Shown piece after piece: positions 1 to 8,916 of a stretch of DNA of 64,000 nucleotides (the first letter of the stretch is position 1; the number at the start of each line of letters is the position of its first letter). Under the pieces are notes generated by a model, which was not told the origin of the DNA, did not search any database, and saw only the letters and a list, made by a program, of their open reading frames with translations. Source of the DNA: Pedobacter xixiisoli (GTDB lineage: Bacteria; Bacteroidota; Bacteroidia; Sphingobacteriales; Sphingobacteriaceae); assembly GCF_900215335.1 (NCBI RefSeq), contig NZ_OCMT01000005.1, forward strand, positions 238,130 to 302,129, read 5' to 3'. Made by a program: the position numbers and the translations under genes.

Positions 1-264
1 CAGGAACGTAGGGATAAAATACTAGCTAAGTACAATGTATTACTGCTTTGTGGAGATAATTTAAGCGATTTTTCTAACGTTTTTTATCGTGAAGGAAAAG
101 ACACTAAAGAGCAAGTAGATGCCAATCAACACTTGTTCGGAACAAAATTTATTGTGTTGCCTAACCCAATGTATGGCGATTGGGAAAAATTGCTCTACAA
201 AGAAGGAAAGTTTACCGAACAAGAGAAAGCTAAACAACGTTTGCAAAAGCTTAAAAGTTATTAA
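1..264 (+). CDS. Class C acid phosphatase / 5'-nucleotidase, lipoprotein e(P4) family, C-terminal part
   Basis: Only the last 87 residues are in the window; the frame is open from base 1 and stops with TAA at 262-264. The fragment carries LLLCGDNLSDFS and FGTKFIVLPNPMYGDWE, the hallmark C-terminal blocks of the e(P4) branch of HAD phosphatases. In that family the GDN aspartate is part of the catalytic HAD motif that binds magnesium. Members are outer-membrane lipoproteins or secreted enzymes that remove phosphate from nucleotides such as NMN and 5'-nucleotides. The lipobox and first aspartate motif would lie upstream and cannot be checked here. Confidence 0.88.
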   Translation, partial: QERRDKILAKYNVLLLCGDNLSDFSNVFYREGKDTKEQVDANQHLFGTKFIVLPNPMYGDWEKLLYKEGKFTEQEKAKQRLQKLKSY

Positions 265-292
265 TTTATCGTGCTTTTTATAGAAGAAATGT

Positions 293-300
293 TATTTTTG
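293..300 (+). promoter_or_regulatory. Bacteroidota-type -7 element for the small membrane protein gene
   Basis: TATTTTTG matches the TAnnTTTG consensus in full and lies 29 bases before the ATG at 329. No clear TTTG -33 element is seen at the usual distance, so this is a prediction from one half-site. Confidence 0.4.
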
Positions 301-328
301 CGCTAAACAAAATTAAAACGAATAAATC

Positions 329-547
329 ATGGATGCTAAAGAAAGAGAAAACAGCATTGATACGGCAAATCAGCCATCTATCTATATGACAATTTTAGTT
401 GGTGTAGTAATCTGCGTGGTAGGTACTTTCTTACGTTTCGCTTTTGATGCACTTTGGTTATCACTTTTATCTTGGGCAATTTTGGCTGTTGGAACAGTAA
501 TTTGTTGCAAAGGTGTTTTTAGAATTTTAGGTTCAAGTAAGTCGTAA
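329..547 (+). CDS. Small two-helix membrane protein of unknown function
   Basis: A 72-residue protein that I do not recognise. After a hydrophilic start (about residues 1-20) come two hydrophobic stretches, roughly 21-38 and 42-62, joined by a short turn, with a basic tail. It is therefore probably an inner-membrane hairpin. It has its own promoter-like element and an intrinsic terminator at 621-658, so it looks like a single-gene transcription unit. The frame antisense to it (382-582) is less credible because the plus-strand frame has a promoter, a terminator and a sensible membrane topology. Confidence 0.7.
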   Translation: MDAKERENSIDTANQPSIYMTILVGVVICVVGTFLRFAFDALWLSLLSWAILAVGTVICCKGVFRILGSSKS

Positions 548-620
548 TATTCAAATTTGAATTGAAAAAGCAAGTGTATCAATCTTGATGGCTTAGCTTC
601 AAAAAAATATTTAGATAAAT

Positions 621-658
621 AAAAAATCCCCTTATGGTTGGTCCAGAGGGGATTTTTT
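621..658 (+). terminator. Intrinsic terminator after the small membrane protein gene
   Basis: TCCCCT (627-632) pairs with AGGGGA (647-652), extended by an A6/T6 pairing, and ends in a run of six T at 653-658. The A-tract on the other side means it could also work in the opposite direction. Confidence 0.8.
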
Positions 659-825
659 CGTTATTGCCAAAAATGAGAAACTAGCAAGTGAAAACTGAAA
701 TGGGTTACCTTAATCAGTTTTTAGCATTAAGCATAAAACCTCTATACAAATTGTCTTCCTTAAGGAATTAGCATGCTTAAGACAATTTTGTTAAAAGGAT
801 GAGTATTACTTAAAACTTTAACAAG

Positions 826-1704
826 ATGAAAAGACATTTTGCCATTATCGCTATGGCTGCAATTGTATTTGCAGGGTGTAGTTCCGAACATAAAGCTGAA
901 ACAGCTGATTACGCTGCCGCAGATACCATTGCTGCCGAATCAATTGCAAACGGAGAGCTAGTCGAAAAAATGACTAAAACTGCAGATATGCGGTTTAGGG
1001 TTAAAGATGTGCAACGAACCAAAGAAGATTTGAGTAACGTCATTAAAAAACAAGGAGGCTTGGTGATGGAATTTTCTGTAAACAGCTCTATTCAAAATAC
1101 AGAAAAGGTCCGATTCAGTGCAGATTCACTTAAGGAAATCACTTCTTACAGGACAGAAGGCTATTTAGTCGCTAGAGTTCCTTCTGAGAAATTGGATGAT
1201 TTTACCAATCAAATTGCTGGTATTGCAGTTTTTGTTGATAACCAATCGTTAAAGATGGAAGATAAAAGCTTGTCCTATTTATCGAATAAGCTAAAGGTCG
1301 AAAATAGAAAAGAGGCTGTAGAGCAAATCAATAAAATAGCAACAAAAAAAGGCGCTAATGTAGAAAGCTCATTAGATATCAAAGATGATTATATAGAAAA
1401 GAAAATCGAGAATTTGAGTATAGATAAACAAGTAAGATATAGCACTATCACTTTGAGCTTTTATCAACCAAATACCATTAAAACAATGATTGTAGCTAAT
1501 GATAATATCTACGATTATAAACCAGATTTCTTTAGAAGACTGGGTTTGAACTTGGTTGATGGTTGGATGTATTTCAAAGAGTTTATTTTGTTCTTGTCTC
1601 AGTTGTGGCTGTTTGTTGTAGCTGGTGTGATTGCCTTCTTTGTGATTAGGTATTACACAAGGAAACAAGCTAGCAAGACTTTTTTGCCTCCTCCAAGTAA
1701 TTAG
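826..1704 (+). CDS. DUF4349 domain lipoprotein
   Basis: 292 residues. It begins with a lipoprotein signal ending in the lipobox VFAGC (Cys about 18), followed by an Ala/Glu-rich linker. The main region (about 50-250) has the DUF4349 pattern: a TADMRFRVKDV strand, a helical coiled-coil-like middle, and a return to beta structure (RYSTITLSFYQP). A hydrophobic C-terminal helix (about 255-275) followed by basic residues would anchor it in the inner membrane. A lipobox plus a C-terminal membrane helix is a usual arrangement for this family. Its function is unknown. It is preceded by about 280 bases and appears to be monocistronic. Confidence 0.85.
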   Translation: MKRHFAIIAMAAIVFAGCSSEHKAETADYAAADTIAAESIANGELVEKMTKTADMRFRVKDVQRTKEDLSNVIKKQGGLVMEFSVNSSIQNTEKVRFSADSLKEITSYRTEGYLVARVPSEKLDDFTNQIAGIAVFVDNQSLKMEDKSLSYLSNKLKVENRKEAVEQINKIATKKGANVESSLDIKDDYIEKKIENLSIDKQVRYSTITLSFYQPNTIKTMIVANDNIYDYKPDFFRRLGLNLVDGWMYFKEFILFLSQLWLFVVAGVIAFFVIRYYTRKQASKTFLPPPSN

Positions 1705-1713
1705 GCAGGTGCT

Positions 1714-1805
1714 CGTCATTTCGAGCGAAACGTAGTGAAGTCGAGAAATCTTTGGATTTAAGTTCAAAGATTTCTCCATTTCGTTTTACTCCAGTCGAAA
1801 TGACG
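1714..1805. repeat. Inverted repeat of the CGTCATTTCGA family
   Basis: Two arms of about 41 bases face each other. The left starts CGTCATTTCGAGCGAAACG at 1714 and ends in AGAAATCTTTG. The right (1765-1805) is its approximate reverse complement and ends TCGAAATGACG. They would form a long imperfect hairpin between the DUF4349 and M28 genes. Related copies occur at 32268-32299 and 58040-58126. This is a dispersed REP-like element; it has no T-tract typical of a terminator. Confidence 0.75.
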
Positions 1806-1902
1806 ACCTATTTACGAGCAAAATGAATGTAAAATTTAAATGATAAAATATGTTTACGCGGTTAAAATGCTAACTTCAATCTAGCTAAACTATAACGATT
1901 AC

Positions 1903-3357
1903 ATGAAGAAAATCATCCTTTTTACTGGTCTTGCTGCTTTAATGTTTAATGCCAAAGCCCAAGACAATTTTTCTAACGCATTCAAACAGATTAACACCGA
2001 AGTTCAAAGTAATTCGGAGGCTTATCAGAACTTAAAAAATGCTACGGAGAAAATCGGGCATCGTTTAACGGGTTCTGCTAATGGTGCAAAAGCAGAGGAA
2101 CTTGCATACAATCTCTTCAAGTCTTACGGTTTTGACGTGAAATATCAACCATTTGAAGTAGAAAGCTGGGATAGAAAAACATTGACGGTTAAAGTTGGTG
2201 GAGATAAAGGTAATTTATCAGCAGTTAAAGCAGTGACTTTGGCCCATTCTCCGGTTAAGGCAAATGTAACTGGCGAGCTTATAGATGTTGGCAATGGCTT
2301 AGAAGCCGATTATCAACCATTGAAAGATAAAGTGAAAGGGAAGATTGCCTTGATTTATATAGGAGTATTGCCTGGTTCACCAGCTGGTACTGCATCTTTA
2401 CATCGCTCAGAAAAAACATCCATCGCAACTAAATATGGAGCCATTGGTGTGGTTATCATTAACAAAGTGGAAAACGGCGTTTTACTTACAGGTACGGCTT
2501 CGGTGACTGGTAAATTAATTCCAATTCCGGCGGTTTGCATTGGTTTAGAAGATGGTATGGCGTTGAAAGCAAAACTTAAAACTGCACCTCAATTTGCGCA
2601 AATAGAGATGACCAATTTCTCGGGAATGATTAAAGCCAGAAATGTAATTGCTACTTTAAAAGGAACCGAATTCCCTAACGAAAAAATTGTAGTAGGCGGT
2701 CACCTAGATAGTTGGGATTTGGCTACTGGCGCTATTGATAATGGCATCGGTTCTTTCTCAATTATCGATATGGCTAGAACCTTCAAGAAATTGAAATTGC
2801 AAACCAAACGCACGGTAGAATTTGTGATGTTTATGGGCGAGGAGCAAGGTCTATTAGGCTCTAAGGCTTATGTGGCACAAGGATCAAAAGATAAAACTTT
2901 AAACCAAGTTCGTTTCATGTTGAATTACGATATGACCAACGATCCAAAAGGATTTTCGACTACTAGAAAAGAAATGGAACCGCTATTTAAAAGCTGGGGA
3001 GCAGAAGTAGTGAAGATTGATACAGGTTTTAAAAACTTATTTCACGCAGGGGCAGGTTTACATAGCGACCATCAACCATTTATGCTAGAAGGCGTGCCAA
3101 CTGGTGGTGGTGCAGGAGGAAAACTACCGAACAATTCTGGACCGTTTTATCACTCAGATGGCGATGGTTTTCACTTGGTAGATGCGCAAGGAATGAAAAA
3201 CACGGTACGTTATTCTGCTATGCTTACTTATGCTTTGGCAAATACCGCAAAAATTCCTGTGAACAGGTTTTCAGATGCTGATTTGAAAGCATTTTTAGAA
3301 AGTCAGAAATTAAAAGAACCGCTAAAAATAGCTGGCGAATGGAAATGGGGAGATTAG
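1903..3357 (+). CDS. Secreted M28 family zinc aminopeptidase with PA domain
   Basis: 484 residues with a cleavable signal peptide (about 1-19, ending AKA-Q). A protease-associated insert occupies about 110-230. The catalytic part shows the M28 co-catalytic zinc ligands: GGHLDSWD (His267), AIDNG, the MGEEQGLLGS glutamate pair, NYDMTND and HSDHQPF. M28 peptidases with this layout remove N-terminal amino acids in the periplasm or outside the cell. The gene stands alone and converges on the ECF sigma gene, with only 11 bases between the stop codons. Confidence 0.92.
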   Translation: MKKIILFTGLAALMFNAKAQDNFSNAFKQINTEVQSNSEAYQNLKNATEKIGHRLTGSANGAKAEELAYNLFKSYGFDVKYQPFEVESWDRKTLTVKVGGDKGNLSAVKAVTLAHSPVKANVTGELIDVGNGLEADYQPLKDKVKGKIALIYIGVLPGSPAGTASLHRSEKTSIATKYGAIGVVIINKVENGVLLTGTASVTGKLIPIPAVCIGLEDGMALKAKLKTAPQFAQIEMTNFSGMIKARNVIATLKGTEFPNEKIVVGGHLDSWDLATGAIDNGIGSFSIIDMARTFKKLKLQTKRTVEFVMFMGEEQGLLGSKAYVAQGSKDKTLNQVRFMLNYDMTNDPKGFSTTRKEMEPLFKSWGAEVVKIDTGFKNLFHAGAGLHSDHQPFMLEGVPTGGGAGGKLPNNSGPFYHSDGDGFHLVDAQGMKNTVRYSAMLTYALANTAKIPVNRFSDADLKAFLESQKLKEPLKIAGEWKWGD

Positions 3358-3368
3358 TCTCCCTATTT

Positions 3369-3962
3369 TTATATGAGGCTTGTCAGTAGTGCAAATGTAA
3401 AAGCTGCTGAAGTAATATTCAGGTTTGAGTTCCTGATATGCTTTAAAGCAGTGGTAATTTGATTTTCTACAGACCGTTTAGATATCCCGAACTTCTCAGC
3501 AATTTCATCATTAGAAAGATTTTCTATCCTGCTCAGCCAAAAAATCTCTCTACATCTTTTAGGGAGAGGAGATAGAAAACTACCCACTTGATTTTCGAAA
3601 TCTTTGTAATTTAGTTTAAGCTCACCCAAATTGGTTGTAGTTCCTCCTTCATAAGCTTGATAGTCGTCTACGTAGCTTACCAAAGATTTCTTTTTTGCTT
3701 TTAATTCCTTAAAAACGTGGTATCTAGCCGTTACATGAATATAATTGGCGAATTTCTCTATTTTTAGATGCTCTCTTCTTTTCCATAATACCACAAATAC
3801 ATCTTGCACTATATGTTCCGCCGTTTCAGGGTCGTTAATATAGTGTAAAACAGTAGAATGTAGCTTCTTCCAATAACGATTGAATAAAGTATGAAATGCT
3901 TTATAGTCATTATTTTGAGTCGCTATCCATAAAGCTTCATCACTTGTTTGGTATTCGGACAT
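3369..3962 (-). CDS. RNA polymerase ECF sigma factor, Bacteroidetes expansion family
   Basis: 197 residues. Region 2 is recognisable (LFNRYWKKLHSTVLHYI, DPETAEHIVQDVFVVLWKRRE), and region 4 has an HTH with LSNDEIAEKFGISKRSVENQI. It ends in a hydrophobic tail (about 180-197), common in this SusCD-linked sigma group. It is divergent from fecR at 4173, and the 210-base gap must hold both promoters. By family precedent, FecR holds this sigma factor inactive until the SusC transporter signals that its substrate is present. It would then activate the operon starting at 5444. Confidence 0.93.
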   Translation of the reverse strand: MSEYQTSDEALWIATQNNDYKAFHTLFNRYWKKLHSTVLHYINDPETAEHIVQDVFVVLWKRREHLKIEKFANYIHVTARYHVFKELKAKKKSLVSYVDDYQAYEGGTTTNLGELKLNYKDFENQVGSFLSPLPKRCREIFWLSRIENLSNDEIAEKFGISKRSVENQITTALKHIRNSNLNITSAAFTFALLTSLI

Positions 3963-4172
3963 TCTCCAAGGTATTATATCAGGTTTGATATGATAAAAGT
4001 AATTATTTGTAGACGATAATCAAATAAACCTGTTGTTTCTGCAAAATTATTCATGTGATGTTAAGTAGCTGTAAACTAAAAGTGAACTTGTGGCTGCAGA
4101 AAAAAAAAATATTCTTTTTATGTGTGTTGAGATTCTATTTATACCTCTATAAAGATAAATACCAATTTATAA

Positions 4173-5324
4173 ATGACTTCAGAGGAATATATTAAGCTAT
4201 ATCAAAAATATATAGACGGTAAATGCAATACAGAAGAAGTAAAGCAATTATTTGATTATGAAGACAGTTTTCAGTTGATTGACGCTCAAGAAACAACAGA
4301 AGATTTCGCACTTAAAACTAGAATAAGCAATCGTATAGAAAAAGAAATAGATACAAAACGCAGCTTTAAATTATGGTACAGATACGTCGCCGCCGCCGTT
4401 GTAATTGTATCTATAGGTGTGTTTTTAACCCTTAAGCAAAATAAAGAAATATCAATTGAAAAACCTAAGCTAGCTAATCGAGTTAATAAACCTGTCGCTA
4501 AAAAAATAGATACAACGGTAACGGTACTTACCTTGGCTGACGGCACTATGGTTCCACTAGATGAGATAAAGAGTGGAGTATTGTCGGAAGATGATGGATT
4601 AGAAATTAGGAAGGTGAAGAATGGAGAACTATCTTACCATACTTCTGGTCAATTAATAGGAAATAACAAGTCACTAAATAAAATCTCTATTCCTAAAGGT
4701 GCTACTTATAAACTAACCTTAGCCGATGGTACTAAAGTTTGGTTGAACGCCGCTTCTTCACTTAGCTATCCATCTCACTTTAGTGGAGATGAACGGTTAG
4801 TTGAGTTAACCGGTGAGGCTTATTTTGAAGTGGCTAAAAACGAAAGGATGCCGTTCAAAGTAAAAGTAAGAAACACAGAGGTGCGTGTTTTAGGAACTCA
4901 CTTTAATGTTTCTTCTTATGCGGAAGACGGGCCAGTTCGTACCGTGTTATTAGAAGGTTCTGTTCAGTTAGCCTATCTAGGCAATCAAAAATTGTTGAAG
5001 CCCGGTTATCAGGCAGTGACGGAAGGAAATTCAAGCAATATCATTCTACAAAAGGCAAATACATTGCAAGCTCTTTCATGGAAAAACGGATATTTTCTTT
5101 TCAAAGAGAATTCTATCGTAGAAGTGATGAATCAAATAGCGAGGTGGTATAAGGTAAGAGTGGTTTACGAAGATGGGATAGAAGGTAAATTATTTGGAGG
5201 TATTTACGATAAATCGAAAAATTTAGAAGAATTACTAAAAGGATTGGAGCTTACTGGGCTCGTTAAATTTAAAATAGAAGAGGGCGTTTCGTCTGAAGAA
5301 AGGAGGGTAATCGTTATGGACTAG
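4173..5324 (+). CDS. FecR family anti-sigma factor
   Basis: 383 residues. The N-terminal cytoplasmic part (about 1-65) should bind the sigma factor. A single membrane helix follows (YVAAAVVIVSIGVFLTL, about 70-90). The periplasmic FecR domain (about 170-270) contains KGATYKLTLADGTKVWLNA, ELTGEAYFEV and RVLGTHFNV. A C-terminal domain like the one that contacts the STN domain of SusC covers about 300-383. It sits between its sigma factor and the SusC gene, the standard trans-envelope signalling arrangement. Confidence 0.94.
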   Translation: MTSEEYIKLYQKYIDGKCNTEEVKQLFDYEDSFQLIDAQETTEDFALKTRISNRIEKEIDTKRSFKLWYRYVAAAVVIVSIGVFLTLKQNKEISIEKPKLANRVNKPVAKKIDTTVTVLTLADGTMVPLDEIKSGVLSEDDGLEIRKVKNGELSYHTSGQLIGNNKSLNKISIPKGATYKLTLADGTKVWLNAASSLSYPSHFSGDERLVELTGEAYFEVAKNERMPFKVKVRNTEVRVLGTHFNVSSYAEDGPVRTVLLEGSVQLAYLGNQKLLKPGYQAVTEGNSSNIILQKANTLQALSWKNGYFLFKENSIVEVMNQIARWYKVRVVYEDGIEGKLFGGIYDKSKNLEELLKGLELTGLVKFKIEEGVSSEERRVIVMD

Positions 5325-5353
5325 CTCTACTAATGATAGCCTGAAAATAAAAA

Positions 5354-5382
5354 CCCTGGAGACGTTCGCACCGTATCCAGGG
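5354..5382 (+). promoter_or_regulatory. Hairpin in the fecR-susC gap
   Basis: CCCTGGA (5354-5360) pairs with TCCAGGG (5376-5382) around a 15-base loop. It is followed by ATTATGTC rather than a T-run, so it is a weak terminator candidate. It could instead be a leader structure or mRNA processing site separating fecR from the abundant SusC message. Confidence 0.4.
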
Positions 5383-5443
5383 ATTATGTCAGGGTTAATT
5401 GAACCGATATAGCAATCAATAGATATTTAAACCTAACATTCAA

Positions 5444-8400
5444 ATGTATAAAAAAAATACTGCATTTAATTGCAGCAGGTACTCTTGCATTTACCCGAAA
5501 TTTTATCGTACCATGAAATTAATAATGGTGTTTGTCTTTGCTGCAATCTTACAAGTAAGCGCAGCAACTTATGCGCAACAAATTAGCTTGCAAACCGATG
5601 CTGAAGCCATAGAAAGCGTATTTATAAATATTAAACGACAAAGTGGATACGATTTTCTCTACAGTGCAGATTTATTAAAAAAGATTAAGCCTGTTTCTAT
5701 CCGAATTAAAAATGCCTCTATTACACAGGTAATGGATAGGTTATTAGTTAATCAACCTCTTACCTACATCATTAATGGGAAAACAATTACACTTAAAGCA
5801 AAACTTAACCAAGATATTGATGTAAAAGGTAAGGTTGTAGATAAAGATGGAAATGGTATACAGGGTGTAAATATTAGAGTTAAGGATAGATTGGTAGGTG
5901 GAGTGATTTCGGGTGTAGATGGTGATTTTATCATTAAGGCATCTGGCCCTAAAAGTATATTGACATTTTCATTTTTGGGGTTTATCACGCAAGAAGTTGT
6001 GGTAGGAACAAAAAATAACCTAACTGTAGTTTTACAAGAGCAACAGAACGACCTCAGTGAAGTAGTGGTAACTGCTTTAGGGATAAAAAGGGAAGAGAAA
6101 TCACTAGGTTATGCCATTACTAAAATTGAAGGTGATGACATAGCTCAAACGGCGCCTACTAACTGGGTAAATGCACTCTCAGGTAAGGTTCCTGGTCTTA
6201 ACATTTCTAGGGCAGGGGCTGGACCAGGAGGTTCCGTACGTATTACTTTAAGAGGGCAGAATTCTCTAGATTTAGATAAAGGCGAGCCATTGTTAGTGAT
6301 TGACGGTGTACCAGTAACTTCTGGAATGATCAGTAATAATGGGCAAAGTTATGGTGCCGCAGGAAATTCGGAAACGCCTGTAGACTACGGAAATGCACTA
6401 GGCGATATCAATCCAGATGACATTAAAGAAGTTTCGATATTAAGAGGCCCTTCTGCAGCAGCTTTATACGGATCGAGGGCAGCTTCGGGTGCTATTTTAA
6501 TTACAACCAAATCTAACGAAGAAAAAAACGAACGCTTTACTGTTGGCCTTAACTCTGGAGTTACGATAGATAAAATTCTGAGATTTCCAGATTACCAAAT
6601 GGAATACGGAGATGGCGCACCAGGAAAGCAAGACTATTACTCTTTTGCTACTAGCCCAGATGGAGCGGCTACACACTCATCTCACAGTTGGGGCCCAAAA
6701 TTTAACGGACAGTTGTATTATCAGTATGACCCAGTAACTCAAACTATGGCTACTGAGCGCACACCTTGGGTAGCTGATAAAAATTTTTTGAAAGATGCCT
6801 TCAGAACGGGGGTAACGTATAACAATACAGTATCGCTAGCTGGAGGCGATAGTAGAAATGCGGTGAGGTTTTCATACAACGATCAACGCAACGAATATAT
6901 CGTTCCAAATACTGGTTTTACTTACAATAGACTCTCGTTTTCTAGCAATAGTAAGCTTAATAAATTTCAGGTTAATACTAGATTTAACTACTATCACAAG
7001 GGTAGCGACAATTTGCCTCTGGCAGGGTACAACTCCAACACCTACATGTATGCCTTGATGTTTACCCATCCGAGTGTGCCTTTTAGTTGGTACGAAAATT
7101 ATTGGAAGCCAGGCCAAGAAGGTATAGCGCAAAATAACAGATTGCTTACTTCTATAGACAACCCATATTTTACGACTTATGAAAATTTGAATACCGTAAA
7201 CTATGATCGCCTTTTTGGGAATATCACGGCATCGTATATCATTAGTAAGAAAATGGATATCCAATTACGAGGCGGTTTAGACAAGAGCACTTCCTTTCGT
7301 ACTTTTAGAAGACCTTTCAGCTCTATTCGCTTTACTAACGGTAGATACCAAGAACAAAATGTAGGGATGAAAGAGCAGAACATCGATTTCTTGTATAAGT
7401 ACAATGAAAAATTATCTAAGAATGTAGGAATGTTGTTTACTGCAGGTGGTAGCTCTACCAGACAAGAATCACAAAATAATAACACTATTGCAGAGCGATT
7501 AAGCTACCCCGCCCTTTACACTCTAGCAAACTCAAAAGATCGCCCTTTAATAGATAATACCAGATATACAAAGGTGGTGAACAGTTTATATGGCTTGGCT
7601 CAGTTCAATTATAAAACTTATCTCTTCTTAGATATTTCTGGTCGTAACGATGTTTCGAGTGCACTACCTAAAGCTAATAGATCTTATTTTTACTACTCCG
7701 CATCGGGGAGTGCCATATTTACCGAGATGTTCGACATGTCGGCAATTAAAGCGCTGTCCTATCTGAAGCTAAAAGCATCTTCTGCACAGGTAGGTAACGA
7801 TACCGAACCTTATCGTGTTGGACGATATTTTTCTAACACAGGTTTTGGAGGAAGTTACAGCAGTCCTACTACTCGCCCAGGCGGAGAAGATTTAAAACCA
7901 GAGATCATTACTAACCGTGAATTGGGTTTAGATATCCGATTTTTCAAGAACAGGTTAAGTCTAGACCTTACTTACTACAATTCAAATAGCCGAAACCAAA
8001 TTTTAGAAGTGCCTAATGATCCCAGTACAGGTTATACACATAGAATATTCAATGCAGGTTTAATCAATAATATAGGTTGGGAAGCTGCTATGGGTATCAG
8101 TCCCTTGAGTAATAGAAGTAAATTGAAATGGAAAAGCACCATTACTTGGTCTACCAATAAGAGTTTAATTAGAGAACTTGCGCCAGGTGTAGAGTCTATT
8201 ATTATGGCTACCGGACCTAGAGGATATATTGAAGCAAGAGTAGGCGGGGCCGTTGGTGATATTTATGGGTCAGGATATTTGAGATCTCCGGATGGACAAA
8301 TTGTGCATGACGCAAGCGGGTATCCGATCATAGATACAGAGACAATTAAATACATTGGCTCGGCAGTGCCAGATTGGAAAGCGGGCATCCAAAACAAATT

Positions 8401-8905
8401 TAATTATAAGAATTGGAGCTTTAGTTTTCTTGTGGATGGCCAAAAAGGCGGAAAAATATATTCCTTCTCACACTCAGTTCTTGGGGGATTCGGCAAGCTG
8501 AAATCAACTTTGCCCGGTAGGTACGAAGGTATTGTAGGCGAAGGAGTAGTGCGAAATGCAGACGGTAGCTATCGTCCTAATGATATTGTTGCAGATGCTC
8601 CAAATTACTACATCGCAAAATATTTCAGAGATAACGTAGAAGGAAATACTTTCGATGCTTCATTTATCAAGCTGCGTGAAGTAAGTGTAGAATATAAGTT
8701 TAGTCAAAAATTGCTGAGTAAAATAAAAGCTTTTAAGTCGGCATCATTTAGTCTGTACGGACGCGACTTGTTATTGTTTACAAGTTTCCCATTATACGAT
8801 CCTGAAATAGCAACCTTAAATAGAAATAGAATAGAACCAGGCTTCGAAACAGCGCAATTCCCTTCTACTAGAAGCATGGGCGCAGTTCTTAAAGTAACTT
8901 TTTAA
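5444..8905 (+). CDS. SusC/RagA family TonB-dependent outer-membrane transporter with STN signalling domain
   Basis: 1153 residues. The first ATG gives a long, basic N-terminus. The hydrophobic signal core starts at a second Met (residue 24, base 5513) and ends near TYAQQ; long leaders are common in these proteins. Domains in order: STN (about 45-118), which contacts FecR; a carboxypeptidase-regulatory-like fold (about 125-205); TonB-dependent plug (about 210-360, with VSILRGPSAAALYGSRAASGA); and the 22-strand barrel, ending in VLKVTF. It imports a ligand captured by the SusD partner encoded 11 bases downstream. The STN domain makes it a transducer for the adjacent sigma/FecR pair. Confidence 0.95.
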   Translation: MYKKNTAFNCSRYSCIYPKFYRTMKLIMVFVFAAILQVSAATYAQQISLQTDAEAIESVFINIKRQSGYDFLYSADLLKKIKPVSIRIKNASITQVMDRLLVNQPLTYIINGKTITLKAKLNQDIDVKGKVVDKDGNGIQGVNIRVKDRLVGGVISGVDGDFIIKASGPKSILTFSFLGFITQEVVVGTKNNLTVVLQEQQNDLSEVVVTALGIKREEKSLGYAITKIEGDDIAQTAPTNWVNALSGKVPGLNISRAGAGPGGSVRITLRGQNSLDLDKGEPLLVIDGVPVTSGMISNNGQSYGAAGNSETPVDYGNALGDINPDDIKEVSILRGPSAAALYGSRAASGAILITTKSNEEKNERFTVGLNSGVTIDKILRFPDYQMEYGDGAPGKQDYYSFATSPDGAATHSSHSWGPKFNGQLYYQYDPVTQTMATERTPWVADKNFLKDAFRTGVTYNNTVSLAGGDSRNAVRFSYNDQRNEYIVPNTGFTYNRLSFSSNSKLNKFQVNTRFNYYHKGSDNLPLAGYNSNTYMYALMFTHPSVPFSWYENYWKPGQEGIAQNNRLLTSIDNPYFTTYENLNTVNYDRLFGNITASYIISKKMDIQLRGGLDKSTSFRTFRRPFSSIRFTNGRYQEQNVGMKEQNIDFLYKYNEKLSKNVGMLFTAGGSSTRQESQNNNTIAERLSYPALYTLANSKDRPLIDNTRYTKVVNSLYGLAQFNYKTYLFLDISGRNDVSSALPKANRSYFYYSASGSAIFTEMFDMSAIKALSYLKLKASSAQVGNDTEPYRVGRYFSNTGFGGSYSSPTTRPGGEDLKPEIITNRELGLDIRFFKNRLSLDLTYYNSNSRNQILEVPNDPSTGYTHRIFNAGLINNIGWEAAMGISPLSNRSKLKWKSTITWSTNKSLIRELAPGVESIIMATGPRGYIEARVGGAVGDIYGSGYLRSPDGQIVHDASGYPIIDTETIKYIGSAVPDWKAGIQNKFNYKNWSFSFLVDGQKGGKIYSFSHSVLGGFGKLKSTLPGRYEGIVGEGVVRNADGSYRPNDIVADAPNYYIAKYFRDNVEGNTFDASFIKLREVSVEYKFSQKLLSKIKAFKSASFSLYGRDLLLFTSFPLYDPEIATLNRNRIEPGFETAQFPSTRSMGAVLKVTF

Positions 8906-8916
8906 AATATCATTGT

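Noticed and set aside
382..582. Antisense 66-codon frame over the small membrane protein gene
   Set aside because: No promoter on the minus strand and an improbable composition; the plus-strand frame is flanked by promoter and terminator.
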